A stretch of DNA of 64,000 bases from Acephala macrosclerotiorum (GCA_014904845.1 MU119222.1:372001-436000), one strand, 5' to 3'. Positions 23,356 through 35,611 are shown, counted from the first letter of the stretch. Made by a program: numbers and translations. The notes: generated from the sequence alone by a model not told the origin.

Positions 23356-25999
23356 ATTGGGGGCTTGAGGTGGAAATTTTGGCATTGGATGGAGTTCATG
23401 AGGTGTTGATAGGAATACCATATAAGTAGTAATACTATTCATAAACACTTGACTTTAAACTTAGTTCCGAACTCGGTAGATTCTAGGCAGTTGTGTTATG
23501 TCCTGGAGGTGAATGGTAGTCCTCTAACTTTTATAGGCTCGTGATTTGTGACTGTAGTCGTTGTCGAAGCAAATGAAGTCTCATATTGAGCAGACTTAAA
23601 CTCGAACCATCAAAGTCTATCACGTGTACTACCTCCTCTTCATTCTCAACTTGCTCTCCTCTCTGCCTCGAACACTAAGGGCAAGGCTGACAGAATGAGA
23701 AGTATAAAAGCAGCATGATCTCCATGTCCTCAAAAGCAGCACCAGCAGCTACTTTCTCCGTCACTCAAGGTGTTGAGCCGACTAGCATCACTTGCTCGCT
23801 ACTCGGTATCCTCGGAAGAAGCACATCAAATCTCCTTGCTAAGTCCCCTGGCTTCTCTCCCTGACAATTTTCTAGAGTTCAAAGAGAAGCTTGAGTCATT
23901 TGAGCAATAACTTGAATGAGTCCCTAGCCAGAGGGCTAGCGAATGCTTGTTTCGCGGCAGCTCACTGCGGTAGAGATGAGCTTGAAGAGTGAAGCAAATG
24001 CCATGTGCATCATGCCGCGTTTAAGATCAGAGATGAATTAGAGGATTTTCGGGGGAGCTTAGCTATCTTGTGGCTTTGAGGATACCTCCGTTAAAAGTAC
24101 CGCGCTTGGCAGCCACACGCGTCAAGTTTGATATGGTAGCATGTTGATTTCTCCGATGATATGCGGAGAGCTCGGAGCAAAGTAGGGTGGAAATTTGAAG
24201 TCATGATGAGTTAATGTTCGAGACCTTGTTTGCTAGCTTGACAACTCGCGAGATAAAGGCGCTTCGGAGGTTGCCTCGTATCTCACTTAAAAACGTGATT
24301 ATCAATTTAACAGATCTCCTCATATTGAGTCTAGATCTTCTTTTGCAGGACTTGAAATACCTCGACGGAAAATCATGATTGGAGGAAGTTTTTATGCTAT
24401 GATTTGAACATCAAAATAGAAGGTTTAAAATGTATGACGTCGAGCTCATCAAGGATAGCCATGACAAATCGGCTACTCAGATACTATGTAAACTAGCACG
24501 ATGCCCGATTCAAGTGCCGTCTGGCGGTCTGAGTGCCGGGCCTTGTGATGTGATGAGAATATTGATTTGAAAAGAGAGCATCAAGGTTTATAGATCCATG
24601 AAAGACTTGAGTTGTCGAGTGAGGACGTGCTTTGATATACCGTACGGATGCGGGGAAATGTCAAGGTGAAGAGCTTGAAGTCAAACAGAGTCAAACAACA
24701 GAGTGATATGCAGGACGGTGAAGATGTGAGATGCGTTGTACAAAAAAAGTGAAGCATCGCGACTCGTAGACTTAGGTCGCTTTGTGAAACATGCAATCTC
24801 TTTGGCTACACAACGACGAGGCTTCCGCATGGGACTTGCAGATTGCCATGTTGTTTGTGATCGAGCTAAGGAAAGAAAGCGCATTCATGCGGTCCCATGG
24901 ATATGTACAGGGATACTGCATGTGTGGCTGAGATCTAAAAAGGCTTGCTTGATCATCAATGGCGATCGTGGCTGTAGGGAGAAGGCAGAGAGTGGAATGA
25001 AATGTTTTCTTGGTGAAGAGGGGAAGTTGCGAATGGAGTCAAAGATTGGCTTGTGCTGAGAAATCAAAACTTTGGTTAATGGTTTGTACGTTCATCCGAC
25101 TTCGAATTCGTTCACCGCGGATGTTTTTTCTTGAAGAGTGAGTGAGGAAAAAGTGCAGCCTTTCGTTTGCAGCGGGAGGGCAGGCGAAGCGATGTGGTCC
25201 GAGCCATCCCAGCGGAAATCCTCACCCGTCGACGACATCACCAAAACAACAGAGCTCGACATCACTAACATTGTGCTAAGTCGACGACGTGTGTACTTTC
25301 GTCCTTTTCATCGAGTGCCACAGTTGCGTCGTCGCCGCGTCTAGGAGATTTACGGCCACTACTTTGAAGTCAGCAACATCTTGAGATGTAACATGACGAG
25401 AAGAGAATAGAGGTTTCCGCTGTACCTGGCGAGGTTGGGTCCATCAAATGGAATTCGAATTTCGACTGTCTGACTAGTACTCAACCAAGCTTGGAGCTTC
25501 GTTATTAGAGAACAAGCTTCTTGAACATGGTCAAGGCGCTAGGTGCCGTTTGATATAAGGCGTTGTTGAGCGCGTAAAGTTGCATATGAGAAATAGTCTG
25601 ATTCGAAGTGTAAGATCTGGAAGGGTTCTCCAGTGTCCCCCACCTATCTCGAATCTCGATGCCCTTGTCTCCCGTTGATAGTTGCATGCAAGTGACTCAT
25701 ATAAAAGTATTTCAGATCTTGGCATTTTCTCCAAAGTCCAGCTTCCATCCACGAAACTAGTCTGGTACCGGTGCTTCATGCCTGTCAAATTTCATCTCGT
25801 CTGCTCTTTTCCCAAACTGGCAGGGACTTCCCTCGTACGTCATTTCTCTTTCTATTGAACGTCAGTAGAGCAAGTTCGGACGTTTCACCAATTGGTATTA
25901 AGGTGAACCGTCCCTCAAAGTCTTAGAACTCGTTCTCTACACGACAGCAGATTTCTTCATCTCTTGGACTGCATCTTCATCCACATCAACACCGCCAAG
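23356..25999. other. Long gene-free stretch inside the carotenoid cluster, 2.6 kb
   Basis: No frame longer than about 107 codons occurs and none has recognisable domains. The stretch separates carB from the opsin and is much longer than the other gaps of the cluster. It may hold the opsin promoter, a long 5' UTR, a non-coding RNA or the remains of a lost gene. Base composition is ordinary and no repeats are obvious. Confidence 0.45.
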
Positions 26000-27080
26000 A
26001 TGTCTGGGCTTTTCGAAAAGCGAGCGAACGACGCGTTGAACGCAAATCCAGATGTATTCCTTTACCCTCAAACATCCCAAATCAACATCACCACTCATGG
26101 CTCCGACTGGTATTGGGCCGTCACTGCTGTGATGGTAGTGTCCACCATCGCCTTCATGGGAATGAGCTTCACAGTTCCTCGCCGCAACCGCATCTTCCAC
26201 TACATCACGGCTGCCATTACTCTTGTCGCTTCAATTGCCTACTTCACGATGGCTTCCAACTTGGGCTATGCTGCTATTCCCGTGGAATTCATCCGCAGCA
26301 ACCCCAAGGTCGCTGGCATGGATGGTTTGAACTACCGTGAGATCTTCTATGTTCGATACATCGATTGGTTTGTCACCACACCAGTAAGTTCATCTTCCCA
26401 ATGTCTCTAACTGCCTCGACTAACATGCTTGATAGCTCCTTCTCATAGATTTACTCTTGACTGCTGGTCTCCCATGGCCCACCATCCTTTACACTATCTT
26501 GATGGACGAGGTCATGGTCATCACTGGTCTCGTTGGTGCCCTTGTCGCATCTTCCTACAGATGGGGTTACTTCGTTTTTGCCATGTTTGCCCTCATCTTC
26601 ATCGCCTATAACGTTTGCTGGGTTGGACAGAAGCACGCTCGAGCTATCGGTCCCAATGTCTCAAGGACCTTCCTCACGTGCGGCGTCTGGACCATCTTCC
26701 TCTGGTTCCTCTACCCCATTGCTTGGGGTCTCTCTGAGGGCGGCAATATCATCGCTCCCGACTCCGAGGCTGTCTTCTACGGTGTCCTCGATATCATGGC
26801 CAAGCCAGTTTTCGGTGCTCTTCTCCTCTGGGGTCACCGCAACATTGACCCTGCAACCCTCGGACTTCGCATCCGCGACTACGATGACCCAATCACCCAC
26901 AACGAGAAGTACTCTGGCATTGGCAGCGCGGCTGCTCAACCTCACAACCACAGCCACAACAACGGTGTTGTTGATGGTTACAACACCACTGCTACACCGG
27001 CTGTCCATGACACCACCACAACTCGCACTTCTGGTGTTGCACCAACCAGCACTGGTACCCACGGTACATCCGCCGTTTAA
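26000..27080 (+). CDS. carO: Microbial rhodopsin, proton-pump type (CarO-like)
   Basis: Two exons (26000-26383 and 26436-27080; 52-bp intron with GACTAAC branch) give 342 residues and seven transmembrane helices. The retinal-binding lysine is Lys251 in LDIMAKPVFG, four residues after Asp247, matching Asp212/Lys216 of bacteriorhodopsin. Helix C reads RYIDWFVTTPLLLID: Asp122 corresponds to the proton acceptor Asp85, and Asp133 to the proton donor Asp96. Having both acids is the pattern of fungal proton pumps such as Leptosphaeria rhodopsin and Fusarium CarO. Neurospora NOP-1 has Glu at the donor site. The tail of about 60 residues after helix G is rich in His, Asn and Thr. Retinal would come from CarX in the same cluster. 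It probably acts in the plasma membrane. ATG 26000 was preferred over one at 25964 because it begins the usual short hydrophilic leader. Confidence 0.95.
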
Positions 27081-28818
27081 ATAAGCAGCCGGATTTGCTT
27101 CAATTTCGGGTTTGAACTGCGATGATACCACCTCCCTTACATTAATAATATCTTGTCAGAGTTTCTGACAAGGCATATCAGGCTACGGCCGTGTCTGGTG
27201 TTTCAATTTTGGGTTGACGGCCTTTCCAGGCGCTGTGGAAGAAACTGTATTCTGTGTTGATGTGTTACGAATCGAATCTAATACTGTACATATAATTTGG
27301 AGATAAAGGTGGCAGGAAGGATGTTGGATGTTGTAATGAATTAACTTGATTCAAAACTAATACTCGGGCTCTCTTGTGAATATGCTACTTTGCAATTTTG
27401 AGTTGTGATTGAGGTGTCGAATTTCAACCACTCCGTCCCACCGCAACCCCACTCTCCCTACCATTCCCTCTACGATCAGCTCTTGATATTACATTTCCTG
27501 CGAGGACTTTTCATATATTCCATTCGCATCTTCTCCCTTCCTCAATCATGCATTGGTGCTCCACCTTCCCATTCCTAAGTTTCGTATTTGATACTTCGCT
27601 ACTCTTCATGTCCTTCTCTCCACTTTCCAGGTTCCTCTCGTATTTCACAATATCGACGCGAGGAAGTCAAAGGGTCTTCACCTTGCCCCGTTCCTCTAAC
27701 AACAACATCAACAAAGATCCGAAAGATATTGAGTCTTGTGTGAGACCAATAGCAACCCACGTCAGTGCTACAAGTCTGTTCTTGAATCTTGACGGAGATG
27801 TTGTACATTGTTGCTCGGTGGGACAGGTGGTAAATTTGCACAGTGCAGCTGTAAAAATTGTAGATAGTACGTGTCTTTAGTCGCGAGAATTGACGCAGAG
27901 TAGATACTTCAAGGTCTTCTAGTCGTTTGTTTCGCTCCTTACGAGTTCCAATATGTAGGGAGGAGGGTGGATGAAGGGACCATCGTTGCATTAGTACCCA
28001 TTTAGTGAGTTAGGCTTAGATAGCATGGAGACACTTCCGCAGCATTACTACTTTGGGTCTGAATTGCGAAAGAAGCGAAGGAGATGGGGGCAATGTTGGG
28101 AATTGTTGGGTCACAGTCATGGTACCGTTCGTGTGCCTGACTGGATGGGACTTGTATGCGAAGACGAGTTACCTTTCCCAATACTCCAGATTGTCTGGTA
28201 CATTCTGCAGTCAAGATTTTTGGGAGTCTCTTAGGGGTTTTAAATACAGGACAGCTCTCGAGCAAGGTCGTTAAATGTCATCTCCGGTGGGAACATGAAT
28301 TAGAAAGATTGGGTGCTACACTTTCTTGCAAGACCTCGAATGTACGAACGAACAAGTCACTGTGCTGTTGGACGAGGATCAAGGCATTGAAGCAAATCAC
28401 ATCTTCACGCATGTTTGGAATCAAGGTTGTTTGCAATAGCTATTCATTCGAGTAACTACGCAAGCAGATTTTCCCAGATTTTCCCAGTAATACCCCCTCA
28501 CACCCAGTCATCGTGACTACCATACCACCGCATGGCCTCTTGCCACGAAACTGCCGCAGATGCCATGTATTACTTCTGATCCTCCCCAAATGACAAAAGG
28601 AAAAGAAAAGAAACCCCGAGACCATTTTTTTCGCATTCGCCAAAGCACCATGATGCGCCGTTGACGAGAGGGTATTGACACACAAATGTAAAAGGAAGAA
28701 GGTAAAAGAGCTCCGCAAACGCCATATGCTCCCGAAGTCAAGTCTTGTCTAGGAAGACACGAGACAGGAATGCAAATGAAGATCACAAGTGATCAAGGGT
28801 TTGAGAGAACAAGATAAT
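27081..28818. other. Convergent intergenic gap, 1.7 kb
   Basis: The opsin and the helicase gene converge here. Overlapping short frames on both strands have no coding character. A tandem copy of agattttccc occurs at about 28467-28487. I call no gene. Confidence 0.45.
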
Positions 28819-31336
28819 TTACCATCCATGGCTGGAGGAAGGAGCACCCCATGAAGGCTCGTTAGCTGCTGGTGCAGACCAAGATGGAGCAGCAGCCTTT
28901 GGTTGAGGAGCAACTTGTGGAGGAGCAGCTGGCGCAGACCAACCATTGTTGGATGGAGGAAGTTGGGTCTGGGCAGCAGCAGGTCCACCCCAACCGGATG
29001 CAAGAGCCTGGGTTGGTTGAGGAGGCTGAACATGTACCTGAGGAACAGGCATAGCAGCAGGTGGAGATCCCCATTGATTTGAGGTTGGCTGAGAGACTTG
29101 GGTAGGAGGAGCTGGAGGACCCCATTGACTAGCTGAAGGTTGAGGCGGAGCCGCAGCACCCCATTGAGAGGTTGGCTGAGTAGGTTGGGCGATAGGAGCG
29201 GGTTGAGTAGCAGGCTCAGCAGGTTGAGCAGCGCCCCATCCTCCAGAAGCGAGAGGAACGGCTGGTGCAGCATCAGGATGAGCGCCCCAACCACCTGGTG
29301 CAACGACTGCAGGAATGTTAGGCGCACCCCATGGGTCATTTGCAGCAGGCTCGGCAGTATTGTCGTTGCCCCAGCCACCGCCATTATCTTCGCATTGCTC
29401 CTCCTCATCGTCTTCAGCCTCAAAGTTGAGCTTGGTAATATCACCCTCACCATCAGCAGTGAAGCCCTCAGGGATAAATTCGTGAAGGAAGTCGGGGATC
29501 ACTTGACGAGTCTCGAGCATGGTCTTAACCAACATTGGACCGAGATCGGAATCACGGCTGTTGTAGAAAGACGTAGCCAGACCCAAGTTACCGATACGAC
29601 CAGTACGACCCAGAAGATTGTTAGCAATTGATCAGAAATCTCGAAGGAATGAACTTACCAATACGGTGAATGTACTCTTGGATACCACCATATTGAGGCG
29701 ATGGCAAGTCATAGTTGATGACGTGCATCACATTGTGAATATCAAGACCACGAGCAGAGACCCCAGTAGCAATGAGAACCGGTGACTTGCCCTTGCGGAA
29801 AGCACGAAGGGAATCCTCACGCTCGCGCTGGGTACGATCACCATGAATCGATGTACATGGGAAATTGAGATTGAAGAGGAAATCATCAACCTCATCAGCG
29901 GTGCGCTTCGAGTTGACGAAGATGATAGTACGAGCAGGAGGCATGGACATGAGAAGATCAATGAGACATTGGCGCTTAGCATGTGCCTCTGCGTAGATGA
30001 CATCTTGCTTGATGTTATCATGAGTAGAACCAGCACGACCAACACGGATGCGAACGTGGTTGTGGGCAAGATGTTGCTCAGCGAGCTCGCGACAGATCTT
30101 AGGGAAAGTAGCTGAGAACATCAAGTAGGTGATGTTTCCTTCCTCTTGATCTGTTGATTCATGTCAGCGATGTCGATGTTGTTCGGGTTGAAGGAAACTT
30201 ACCACCACCAGACATGATCTGCTTAAGTTCATTCTCCCAATCGGATTGAACCATCTCATCGGCCTCATCGATGACCATGTACTTAAGACGCTTGAGTGTC
30301 AAAAGATGGGGGCGGTTGATGAAATCAACAAGACGACCAGGAGTACCGATGAGAAGATCACATCCCTTCTGGAGGTGCGCAATTTGCTCAGCAATGGGGC
30401 CACCACCATAGACGGCACATGGTCTGAACATAGTACGGTAGCAAAAACGACGGGCTTCGTCGAAGATCTGAGTAGCGAGCTCGCGAGTTGGGGCAACAAT
30501 GAGAACCAGAGGCTCAGCACGAACACCAGGCGTAACACCAGGTTGGAAAGTGGCCGGGTTGGGACGAGGTGCGGTGAGCTTCTTGGCCTTGCCCATTAAC
30601 TTGGACAAGATGGGGATCAAGAAGGCAGCAGTCTTTCCGGAGCCTGGAATCATTAGCTGAGCCTATGACGAAATATGAAATGAGCAGCGAATTACTTACC
30701 AGTTTGTGCACAGGCAATCAAATCCTTGCCCTCGAAGATGGCAGGGAGAGTGTATCGTTGAATAGGAGTTGGCTTCAAATAGCCTGCAAGCTGAGTGTTC
30801 TCCAACATCACTGGGTGAAGACCCGCATCCTTGAAGTCGTTGATGGGCTTGATGCGCTCGTGACCTTCCTGAAAAACCTCAATCATAGCAATCCTAGATT
30901 TGAAACTGATTAGGATTGTTCAGACAACTTGGGGACAATGAATAACAGCTTACTTCTCAAACTTGATGCCGGATCTGGTGTGATTGGCAGCTCCAAAAAG
31001 TTGCTGCTCGAGTTCGGGGAACTTGGGACCAACGTCACCATACTCGTCATTCCATTGGTAAACGGCGGCGTTGCTGGCCCAATCACCTTGACGAAGTCCT
31101 CCTACGGCATCCTCGTTATCATCATCAGCAGCAGGTCCTGCGGACAAGCCTTTCTGAGCCTCGAGGAGCTCCTTGGCTGACTTGTTATACGTCTCATAGT
31201 CGTACTTCACCTTCGCGACCCAGCCAGCCTCTTGCGGGTTGACCTTGGCTGGGACAACCTGGGCAGGTTCGGCTGTAGAGGTGACCGGGTTATCAGGCAA
31301 GGCCGAGGCCATGTCCTCGGTATTCCAAGCAGACAT
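28819..31336 (-). CDS. DEAD-box RNA helicase with WG/GW-rich tail (DDX3/Vasa-like)
   Basis: Five exons (31336-30954, 30893-30700, 30643-30203, 30150-29659, 29609-28819) join in frame to 766 residues. The core motifs are present: YLKPTPIQRYTLP (Q motif), ACAQTGSGKTAAF split by an intron, PTRELA, TPGRL, VIDEADEM, FSATFP, ARGLDIHNV and HRIGRTGRIG. The N-terminal 130 residues carry acidic and WN/GDVGPKFPELE-type segments. After the core, a roughly 200-residue tail has about a dozen Trp modules, mostly W beside G, in Pro/Ala/Gln-rich sequence. DEAD-box proteins remodel RNA and RNPs with ATP; the tail may bind partners. The intron 29658-29610 has a good GTAAGT donor and GCTAAC branch but ends in GG, not AG. 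No other AG keeps motif VI. This is either a non-canonical acceptor or a sequence error. Confidence 0.9.
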
Positions 31337-34300
31337 TTTGAATGTCCTGATCTGTAATGGGTGATTATCAGCAGTGTAAGGTGAAGATGTTGAGGGACGA
31401 GGCTGAGGATGAACCATGATCGGTCCGTCGAAAGGGGTAGCGAAATTTTCGCTTCCGAAAGGGGCGCCCGTGTGAAAATCTCATCCATCTCAAAGAACCA
31501 GAAACTCTAGGACTTTTAAGGTGAAGAGACGTGGTATGAAAGAGTGTTGTGTTGTGGAAGAGGTGGTGTGGAAAGATGGCGATGATGTGTAAAAATACGC
31601 AACGCGTCTCATCGTGCTCAGGAGTGACCGGGAGCGCCTGCCACGGCCATGCGCATTGTCCCACTACTCCCGGGGACAACAAGTGGGAGGGTAGAGGCAT
31701 CGCAGGGCCGCTATTGGAAAAGGAGGGGTGTGAAAGGAATGCGTGAGTGTTGAGTTCAAAGAGCTTGCTTGCTTACTGTTTGCTTGGCGCGTCAAAGGCA
31801 GTGTTGACAAAGATAATCGAATCTGGAAGGCAAGAGCGTTAGCTATTGAGTTTGAGAATTATGCGATACTCTCTGGAGGACCAGGGGACTGGATAGCGCG
31901 TCAAGGGTGGGCGCGCGTGCCTCGATCTTTGATGAAATCAAGGTCTGGGTAGATTGGAATGTGCAGATTGGAAGGAGGGGGGTGCTTACTGTTCTTGATG
32001 GAGCGGATAGAAGAGGTCGGAGTTTAGGTAGGTGCCTAAACCTACGGAAAGCAGATGAGGGTTGAGGTATTGGCAATAGAATTGTAGAGTTGTAAGGGGG
32101 ATGAAGAGTTTAAGAAAATTGCGCGACGAGGATTTTCTTTTAAGCTCGTTAGCGTTCTTTTCGTGATCTGGTTGTTGTGAAGCGAGGAGTAGCGTTAAGC
32201 TCGAAACTCGACCACAGCCTCATCTATCTCACCTGCTATTGGTAGAGCAGGCTGCTGTGCTTCTTGAAAGTCCCTGTTGTTCTGGTACATTTAGAGGCCA
32301 AAATCAGACAATACCTCTACCCTTCAAAGCGAGCTTCTTGTTGCTGCCCAGGTTGAAGGCATTGTCACAACGAAAGCTCCCCAGCAGCCGTAATATACTA
32401 CAGAATGATGGGAGGTCACAATTGCAATGGAGAGCTCGCAAAAGAGTTAGGCCCCTGGCAGGGTCGGCCTTGGGTATTTCTAGTCATGGAGCAGAAAAGC
32501 AAGAGGTCGAGGATAACTACCATGACGGAGGAAGAGAGCGTGAATCGCAGTACGAGTTGGGCTCTCCATGCAGGTTTCGCGGCTTTAGAACCTGCCTTCA
32601 GCTCCTAGCTATGCTAGTCACATATTCTAGAAGGCAATTGGCGTTGCGGTATGTAGCAGAGTTCCTCATCAATCAACCCTTTTGTTTTTAAGCATGTCTG
32701 CAATAGTCATCTTCAGTTTTACTAATTCTGCTTCAAGAGGTTCAAGTTCCAAGTTCGCTCGGTACTCGATTGATAACCTTCCTTGCAGAAGCCGTTGATG
32801 CTGCTGCATCTTCCTCCTCTACCCAAAAACGATAAAGAGACATTACGAGAGAGCTATGATAGACGAACGAGACTTCGGGGCCGAGATTGCATTAGATAAT
32901 AGTCACAGTACGGCGGACGCAGATGAGGTACAGGTTTCTGTGTTGGCGTCTACTGCCTCCCTTGCTGAATCGATGCTGGCCTTTGTCATAAGGGAAGGAG
33001 TCTTGTGGGATGAATACAACTAGCATGAGAAAGGGGAATTCCAAAGGCCTTTGGACGCAGAAGGTGTCAACAAGTGAGCGAGGACAGAGAAGAGACGTCT
33101 GTTTTCATCTTCTCCGCACAGACCCCACTGTGACCTTCCACTGTCTTGGAAAGACTTCTCAATGCTGGCAGACATCAGCCTCTTCCGAGCTAGCCCAAGA
33201 ATCTTTCAAGTCTCTTCCGCGAATAGCTTCGGTGCTAGTCGATCTTCTCATCGAGCCGAAAGCTGTTCAGCACCATTGAAAGACAACAGAAAGATTCCAT
33301 ACTTACGAACATACTTGAGTACACCATTACTTACGCAGAACTACCAGGAGCCCGCGATTCTGTTGAGACGATAAGAGGGAACATGATGGCTTATACACTG
33401 AATGTGTTTGGGCATGCAGGACTTTAGCTATTATCTGTATTCAGGCAGTCCTCTTCAGACTTTTGACAGCATGGAATGGACTGAGGAGTATGTCCCTTTG
33501 CTCTTCTTGCCTGCCACCGATACATGCTTCGAACACTCTTAAGCGGTCTCGAATTCACAACATCATTTGTTCAAGTAAGTCGTCTGGACGAACGAATACA
33601 AAGCGGGGAAGACTGGAGGGGCATGCACGCTAGATCCCCGCTACAGCAACTTTGGAGCAAGGTCTTCCATGTCATAATCGTGACTTCCTCAACTCCCCAG
33701 CACCTTCTCTTCCATGTTTAAATGGCTGCAGACATCCATGAAGCATCTATCTCGAGATTAAGAAGCACTACTTCGGCTCAGTTGATCGATGATCGGGCTA
33801 AGTTCAAGTTCATGCTGTTTGATTCAAAGCAAGCACACATCTCCGGCCAACCAAAGCAGGCTCGAAAGCAAGTTTTGATTCTCATTCTGTTTAAAACAAG
33901 AGCAAGAAGCCAAATATGTTTCTCAACGCAAGTGCGCGAATAGTCTGCTTAGACTTCCTCGTGCTTTCACTCAGGGGTTTCGGAGATATCAAATCCTAGA
34001 AGAGCCAACTTCTATTCTCGGAGCCTGCAAGAAGCAAAAGCAACACCTCATTTGGAAGTTCCATTCTGGGCCCTGCCCTTTCCTTGAATAGCTAAAGATG
34101 ACAGAGGCTTAGACACTTATTCACCTGTCGCTCCTTCCTGCTGAGTTCGCCTAAACTCTCGAGAGCGCAAAATTGGAGCTCAATCAAAACAACAAGCAGA
34201 CAGCTGAAGCACCAGCTATATTGATATAGTAGTCAATTTATCAAGCTTAACAGTTATTTCATCGGAGTCCAAGGTCGCGCCCTTGTCGCTGTCTCCTCTC

Positions 34301-34355
34301 TTACGTATACATCGACCCCCACTTGACATCCGAGCCTCAAGCTGCGATCTCCGAC
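31337..34355. other. Gene-poor stretch, about 3 kb
   Basis: This begins with the helicase 5' flank (31337-32100). Frames of up to 150 codons occur at 32239-32691 and elsewhere, but they overlap alternative frames and have no recognisable motifs. No repeat was found. It could hide a long 5' UTR or a non-coding RNA. Confidence 0.4.
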
Positions 34356-34750
34356 TTACGAGAGGGAACTTGGAAGCAGAGAACGTGGAGAGTATAGTCG
34401 AAGAAGGCTCGAAGATCTGTACACGATGAAGAAGCAGGCGGCCATGAAGACGAGGAGCGTAAGGACAACAAAGACGATGAAGGCGTCCAGCATCGTGTGG
34501 CCAACAAAGAGGTTGTTGAAAGTCAAGGCAAACGACATAACGAGCACAAAGAAGAATCCGAAGACGGTGACGGTATTGAAGTTCATGAAGCGGAAGAAGG
34601 TCGTGAGGGTTGTTAAGGTGCTGCGGAGATTGATGCCAATCAGCACCATGCACGGGACCCACCCTGTCGAAGTACTCGAGGTCATCGACGGTTCCTGGTC
34701 TCGAGATATTGCGTGCCGCTTGAAGAATTGCTGGTGATAGGACTGCTAGA
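34356..34750 (-). CDS. Possible small multi-pass membrane protein (fragment)
   Basis: One minus-strand frame shows three hydrophobic segments: PCMVLIGINL, then VTVFGFFFVLVMSFALTF, then MLDAFIVFVVLTLLVFMAACFFIVY. The frame stays open upstream to about 34740, where TCTAG could be a 3' splice site preceding a QSYHQQFFKRHAISRDQ segment. The first exon is not resolved; an overlapping frame beginning at ATG 34791 ends just there and could supply it. I do not recognise a family. The alternative is that the hydrophobic frame is chance, because U-rich second positions easily make hydrophobic shadows. Confidence 0.3.
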
Positions 34751-35032
34751 CATCGTCTGAAGAGGTTCGTGGATGTGATGGATTCTTGCACATGATGAGG
34801 TGGAGCTCGGTGATGTCAGGTTTGATGCAGCAATGCTGCAGGTGCTGCGCAACCCGTTATTGTTTATACCCTTTGTTATTTTTGGTTGATTGGGCCTGCG
34901 CTTTTGCTGAAGGTCTGAGGTATCACGTCGAGATTCCTTTGAGACCGATGTTCTATGGTCAGGATTTCTTCTAAGTTTACTCGGCACTTCCGGCCTCCCA
35001 GTATCGACTAGTCAAAGAGGTTATGGCAAGCC

Positions 35033-35190
35033 GTAAAATCGCACATTATTAAAAATTATTATAACGCTAATATAAAATTAAAACAAATAAAAATTGAATA
35101 AAAGTTAAATTTAAAATACTTTTTTTATATATAATTAAAAATTACTAAATTTTGAAGTATGGTAATAGTTTTATAAATAGGGGCACTTTT
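35033..35190. repeat. AT-rich island (RIP-like relic)
   Basis: About 150 bases are nearly pure A/T with no open frame, abruptly bounded by normal sequence. In filamentous ascomycetes such islands are often repeats mutated by RIP. I cannot identify a parent element. Confidence 0.5.
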
Positions 35191-35611
35191 GATCGGGTAG
35201 TGCTCGCTAAAGGGAATTCGGTTATTGGACGTGATCAGGGATGATCTCCATGTCACGCATTGACGACTTCGCCGTGGCCAATTGGGATAGAACCTCAAAC
35301 GCTTCAGGCGCCACCAACCCACCGCCATTTCGAGACAACATCACAAACATACAGAGGCCCAGATTCTCTCAATTAAGTATTCATTTGCTGGTCTTCACAA
35401 AGAGGATATTGTTTCGTGGTAATCATACATACCTAGCCAGTCTTCGTTTTCGCCCTCGTTCTCATTCTCATCCTCACTCCCTGCAGCTGCCGGAACATAC
35501 ATACTTGCCTTCGCCATCAAATTGCGAGGATTCCATCGTTGGTAGCAACTCTCCCGACGATGACACCATATCTCCCACCTAGCTTCTCGCGTCAGTCCAT
35601 ATCGAATCGAG
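35191..35611. promoter_or_regulatory. Upstream region of the APH-like gene
   Basis: About 420 bp between the AT-rich island and the start codon. A plus-strand frame (35241-35582) ends 30 bases before the gene and lacks domain features; it is probably a leader or chance. Confidence 0.35.

Noticed and set aside
24581..25344. Overlapping short frames between carB and the opsin
   Set aside because: Both strands are open to similar extent, no domains are visible, and no intron structure links them.
28862..29631. Long alternative frames over the helicase tail
   Set aside because: Repetitive Gly/Trp/Pro codons keep all frames open; only the helicase frame joins the conserved core.
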